Part shown: positions 62,774-64,000 of the stretch, piece by piece
How the letters are laid out: each line of letters opens with the position of its first letter
Position numbering within the stretch: the first letter of the stretch is position 1
DNA from: Motiliproteus sp. SC1-56
GTDB lineage: Bacteria; Pseudomonadota; Gammaproteobacteria; Pseudomonadales; Balneatricaceae
Length of the DNA stretch: 64,000 nt
NCBI RefSeq assembly: GCF_017309075.1
Contig: NZ_JAEMGS010000005.1
Coordinates: 186,001 to 250,000 of the forward strand
Direction: 5' to 3'
Translations under genes and position numbers: made by a program
The notes under the pieces: model-generated
Database searches by the model: none
What the model was told of the DNA's origin: nothing
What the model saw: the letters and a program-made list of their open reading frames with translations, nothing else

Positions 62774-64000
62774 ATGCCCCGTTCCCGAATCCTCAGGCTG
62801 CTCACCTTGATCGCCGTGGTGGGCATTTTCGCCGCCAGCACCCTGCTCAGTTACCAGAACCAAAACCAGGCCGCCAAGGCCAGTACCACCACCTGGAAAT
62901 CCGGCGGTTGGGCCGCCGCGGAGCTGGAAGCGGACCTGAATAAGCTGCAAAACACGCTGCTGCGGGCAGGCATGAACGAAGCCACCCACGATGAACTCAT
63001 GTTGCGTTTCGACCTGCTCTGGAGCCGCCTTGACACGGTGCGCCTAGGCCGCGAGGCCCGTGATGTGCGGGCGCTACCGGAGGCACAGCCGCTACTGGAC
63101 AGCCTGCTCACCCACCTCCAAGCCCTGGAGCCACGGCTACTGGACTTCCAGCCCGGTGATCAAGCCCGGGCCCTCGCGCTCAACCAGCAACTGCAACCCT
63201 TTGCAGAGCAGGCCCGACGCCTTAACGTCGCCAGCTATATCGGCCAACAGACCCGCTCCAAACTGGACCGCGCATTCGAAGACCGCACCGACTTCAACCT
63301 GTCGATGATTGGCCTATTTTTGAGCGGCGGCTTACTGGTGGCGATGCTGGTCCGGGAAAACGCCCGTAATCTGCACCAGTCCCTCCATGACGCCCTGACC
63401 GGGCTGGCCAACCGCAAACAGTTCAATAGCGCCCTGGAAAAAGCCACAATGGAAGCCGAGCGCAGCGGCACCAAGCTCGGCATCCTGGTTATCGACCTCA
63501 ATAACTTCAAGGAGGTCAACGACACCCTGGGCCATCACCTGGGGGATAAGCTGCTCAAGGTGGTCGCCCAGCGCTTGCGCCATTGCGTACGCAGCAGCGA
63601 TACCCTGGCCCGGCTCGGGGGCGACGAATTCGCCGTCATCCACCGTGCGATCGACCAAGCCGAAGCTTCGGCGCGCCTGGCCCGCCGAATTGGCGAGCAA
63701 CTGGCGCAGGAGGTCTCCCTGGATGGCCAGCAGGTACTCCCCTCCGCCAGCATCGGCGTCAGCGTGTTTCCCGACGATGCCGACACCGTGAACCAGGTGT
63801 TCATGAACGCCGACCTGGCCATGTACCGCGCCAAGCAGGACAGCGGGCAGAGCTACCGCCTGTTTGAACCGGCTATGAATGCCCAGATGCAACGCAGCAA
63901 ACAGCTGGGAAGCGACCTGCCCGAGGCCCTTAGCAGCCATGCGGTGAGCCTGCATTACCAGCCCATCCTGCGCCTGTACGACCTGGAGGTGGTCGGGGTG
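62774..64000 (+). CDS. membrane GGDEF/EAL regulator (3' end outside window)
   Basis: This partial protein (409 visible residues) has a first helix (~7-26) and a periplasmic helical region to ~172. A second helix (~174-195) is followed by a GGDEF domain beginning near DALTGLANRK. The active-site GGDEF is at 282-286, intact, and an RSSD I-site lies five residues before its flanking loop. The start of an EAL domain (LHYQPILRLYD) is at the window's end. It controls c-di-GMP. It starts at an ATG five bases after the stop of the Moco-fold gene. Confidence 0.93.
   Translation, partial: MPRSRILRLLTLIAVVGIFAASTLLSYQNQNQAAKASTTTWKSGGWAAAELEADLNKLQNTLLRAGMNEATHDELMLRFDLLWSRLDTVRLGREARDVRALPEAQPLLDSLLTHLQALEPRLLDFQPGDQARALALNQQLQPFAEQARRLNVASYIGQQTRSKLDRAFEDRTDFNLSMIGLFLSGGLLVAMLVRENARNLHQSLHDALTGLANRKQFNSALEKATMEAERSGTKLGILVIDLNNFKEVNDTLGHHLGDKLLKVVAQRLRHCVRSSDTLARLGGDEFAVIHRAIDQAEASARLARRIGEQLAQEVSLDGQQVLPSASIGVSVFPDDADTVNQVFMNADLAMYRAKQDSGQSYRLFEPAMNAQMQRSKQLGSDLPEALSSHAVSLHYQPILRLYDLEVVGV

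Overview
The window is a dense, GC-rich stretch of ordinary bacterial chromosome with short intergenic gaps and genes on both strands. I see no rRNA, tRNA, CRISPR array, insertion sequence, integrase or phage gene. The gene content points to a gammaproteobacterium, probably a marine Oceanospirillales-like lineage: EF-P hydroxylase EpmC, pqiABC, exonuclease I, Hda next to a DUF2066 gene and purMN, BolA, PerM/AI-2E, YihY, DUF2069, and an arsC-wrbA pair. The species cannot be named from the sequence alone.

Layout. 1-2.3 kb: the 3' end of trpB with its terminator, a small exported protein, and a tRNA-queuosine mannosyltransferase-like glycosyltransferase. 2.4-4.8 kb: DUF3135 and the NAD-salvage pair pncA-pncB. 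4.8-9.2 kb: a three-gene envelope operon (MMPL/RND exporter, LolA-like periplasmic protein, outer-membrane barrel-like protein). 9.2-15.3 kb: DUF2959 lipoprotein, YbaK deacylase, Tim44-like protein, EamA permease, and a TrkA-N potassium channel with a small membrane partner. 15.3-24.9 kb: M16 peptidase, an internally duplicated secreted protein, sbcB, ychJ, deaD, twin small lipoproteins, a cupredoxin and trmH. 25-27.6 kb: monofunctional pheA, then a membrane protein, SCO1 and PCuAC, which form a copper-delivery group. 27.6-31.7 kb: epmC, a lipoprotein, ttcA and recQ. 31.9-34.7 kb: a five-gene, entirely exported operon with three c-type cytochromes, an Asp-box (BNR) repeat protein and a small Cys/His-rich protein. 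34.8-43.5 kb: UPF0149, a lipoprotein, a cardiolipin-synthase-like PLD protein, an ABC exporter, bolA, DUF3422, Mn-pyrophosphatase and small unknowns. 43.6-50.9 kb: a lytic transglycosylase, acylphosphatase-yihY, arsC-like-wrbA-DUF2069, hda, perM, DUF2066 and a secreted unknown. 51.2-57.7 kb: purMN-DUF3108, pyruvate kinase, a YgjP-like peptidase, thpR, phosphofructokinase and a small membrane protein. 58-64 kb: a 14-bp tandem repeat, a TM2 protein, pqiABC, then a cysteine-free molybdopterin-fold protein directly upstream of a membrane GGDEF/EAL regulator that runs off the window.

Themes. Several operons concern the cell envelope and lipid traffic (RND/LolA-like, pqiABC, PLD/ABC exporter). Others concern copper and periplasmic electron transfer (SCO1/PCuAC, cupredoxin, cytochrome/BNR operon) and RNA modification or quality control (QTMAN-like, TrmH, TtcA, EpmC, ThpR, DeaD, YbaK). 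The observations most worth following are the bacterial QTMAN homologue, the exported cytochrome/Asp-box operon, the cysteine-free Moco-fold protein paired with a c-di-GMP regulator, the twin BamE-like lipoproteins, a cardiolipin-synthase-like gene that seems to need a CTG start, and two small genes shorter than 60 codons that length-limited gene finding would miss.
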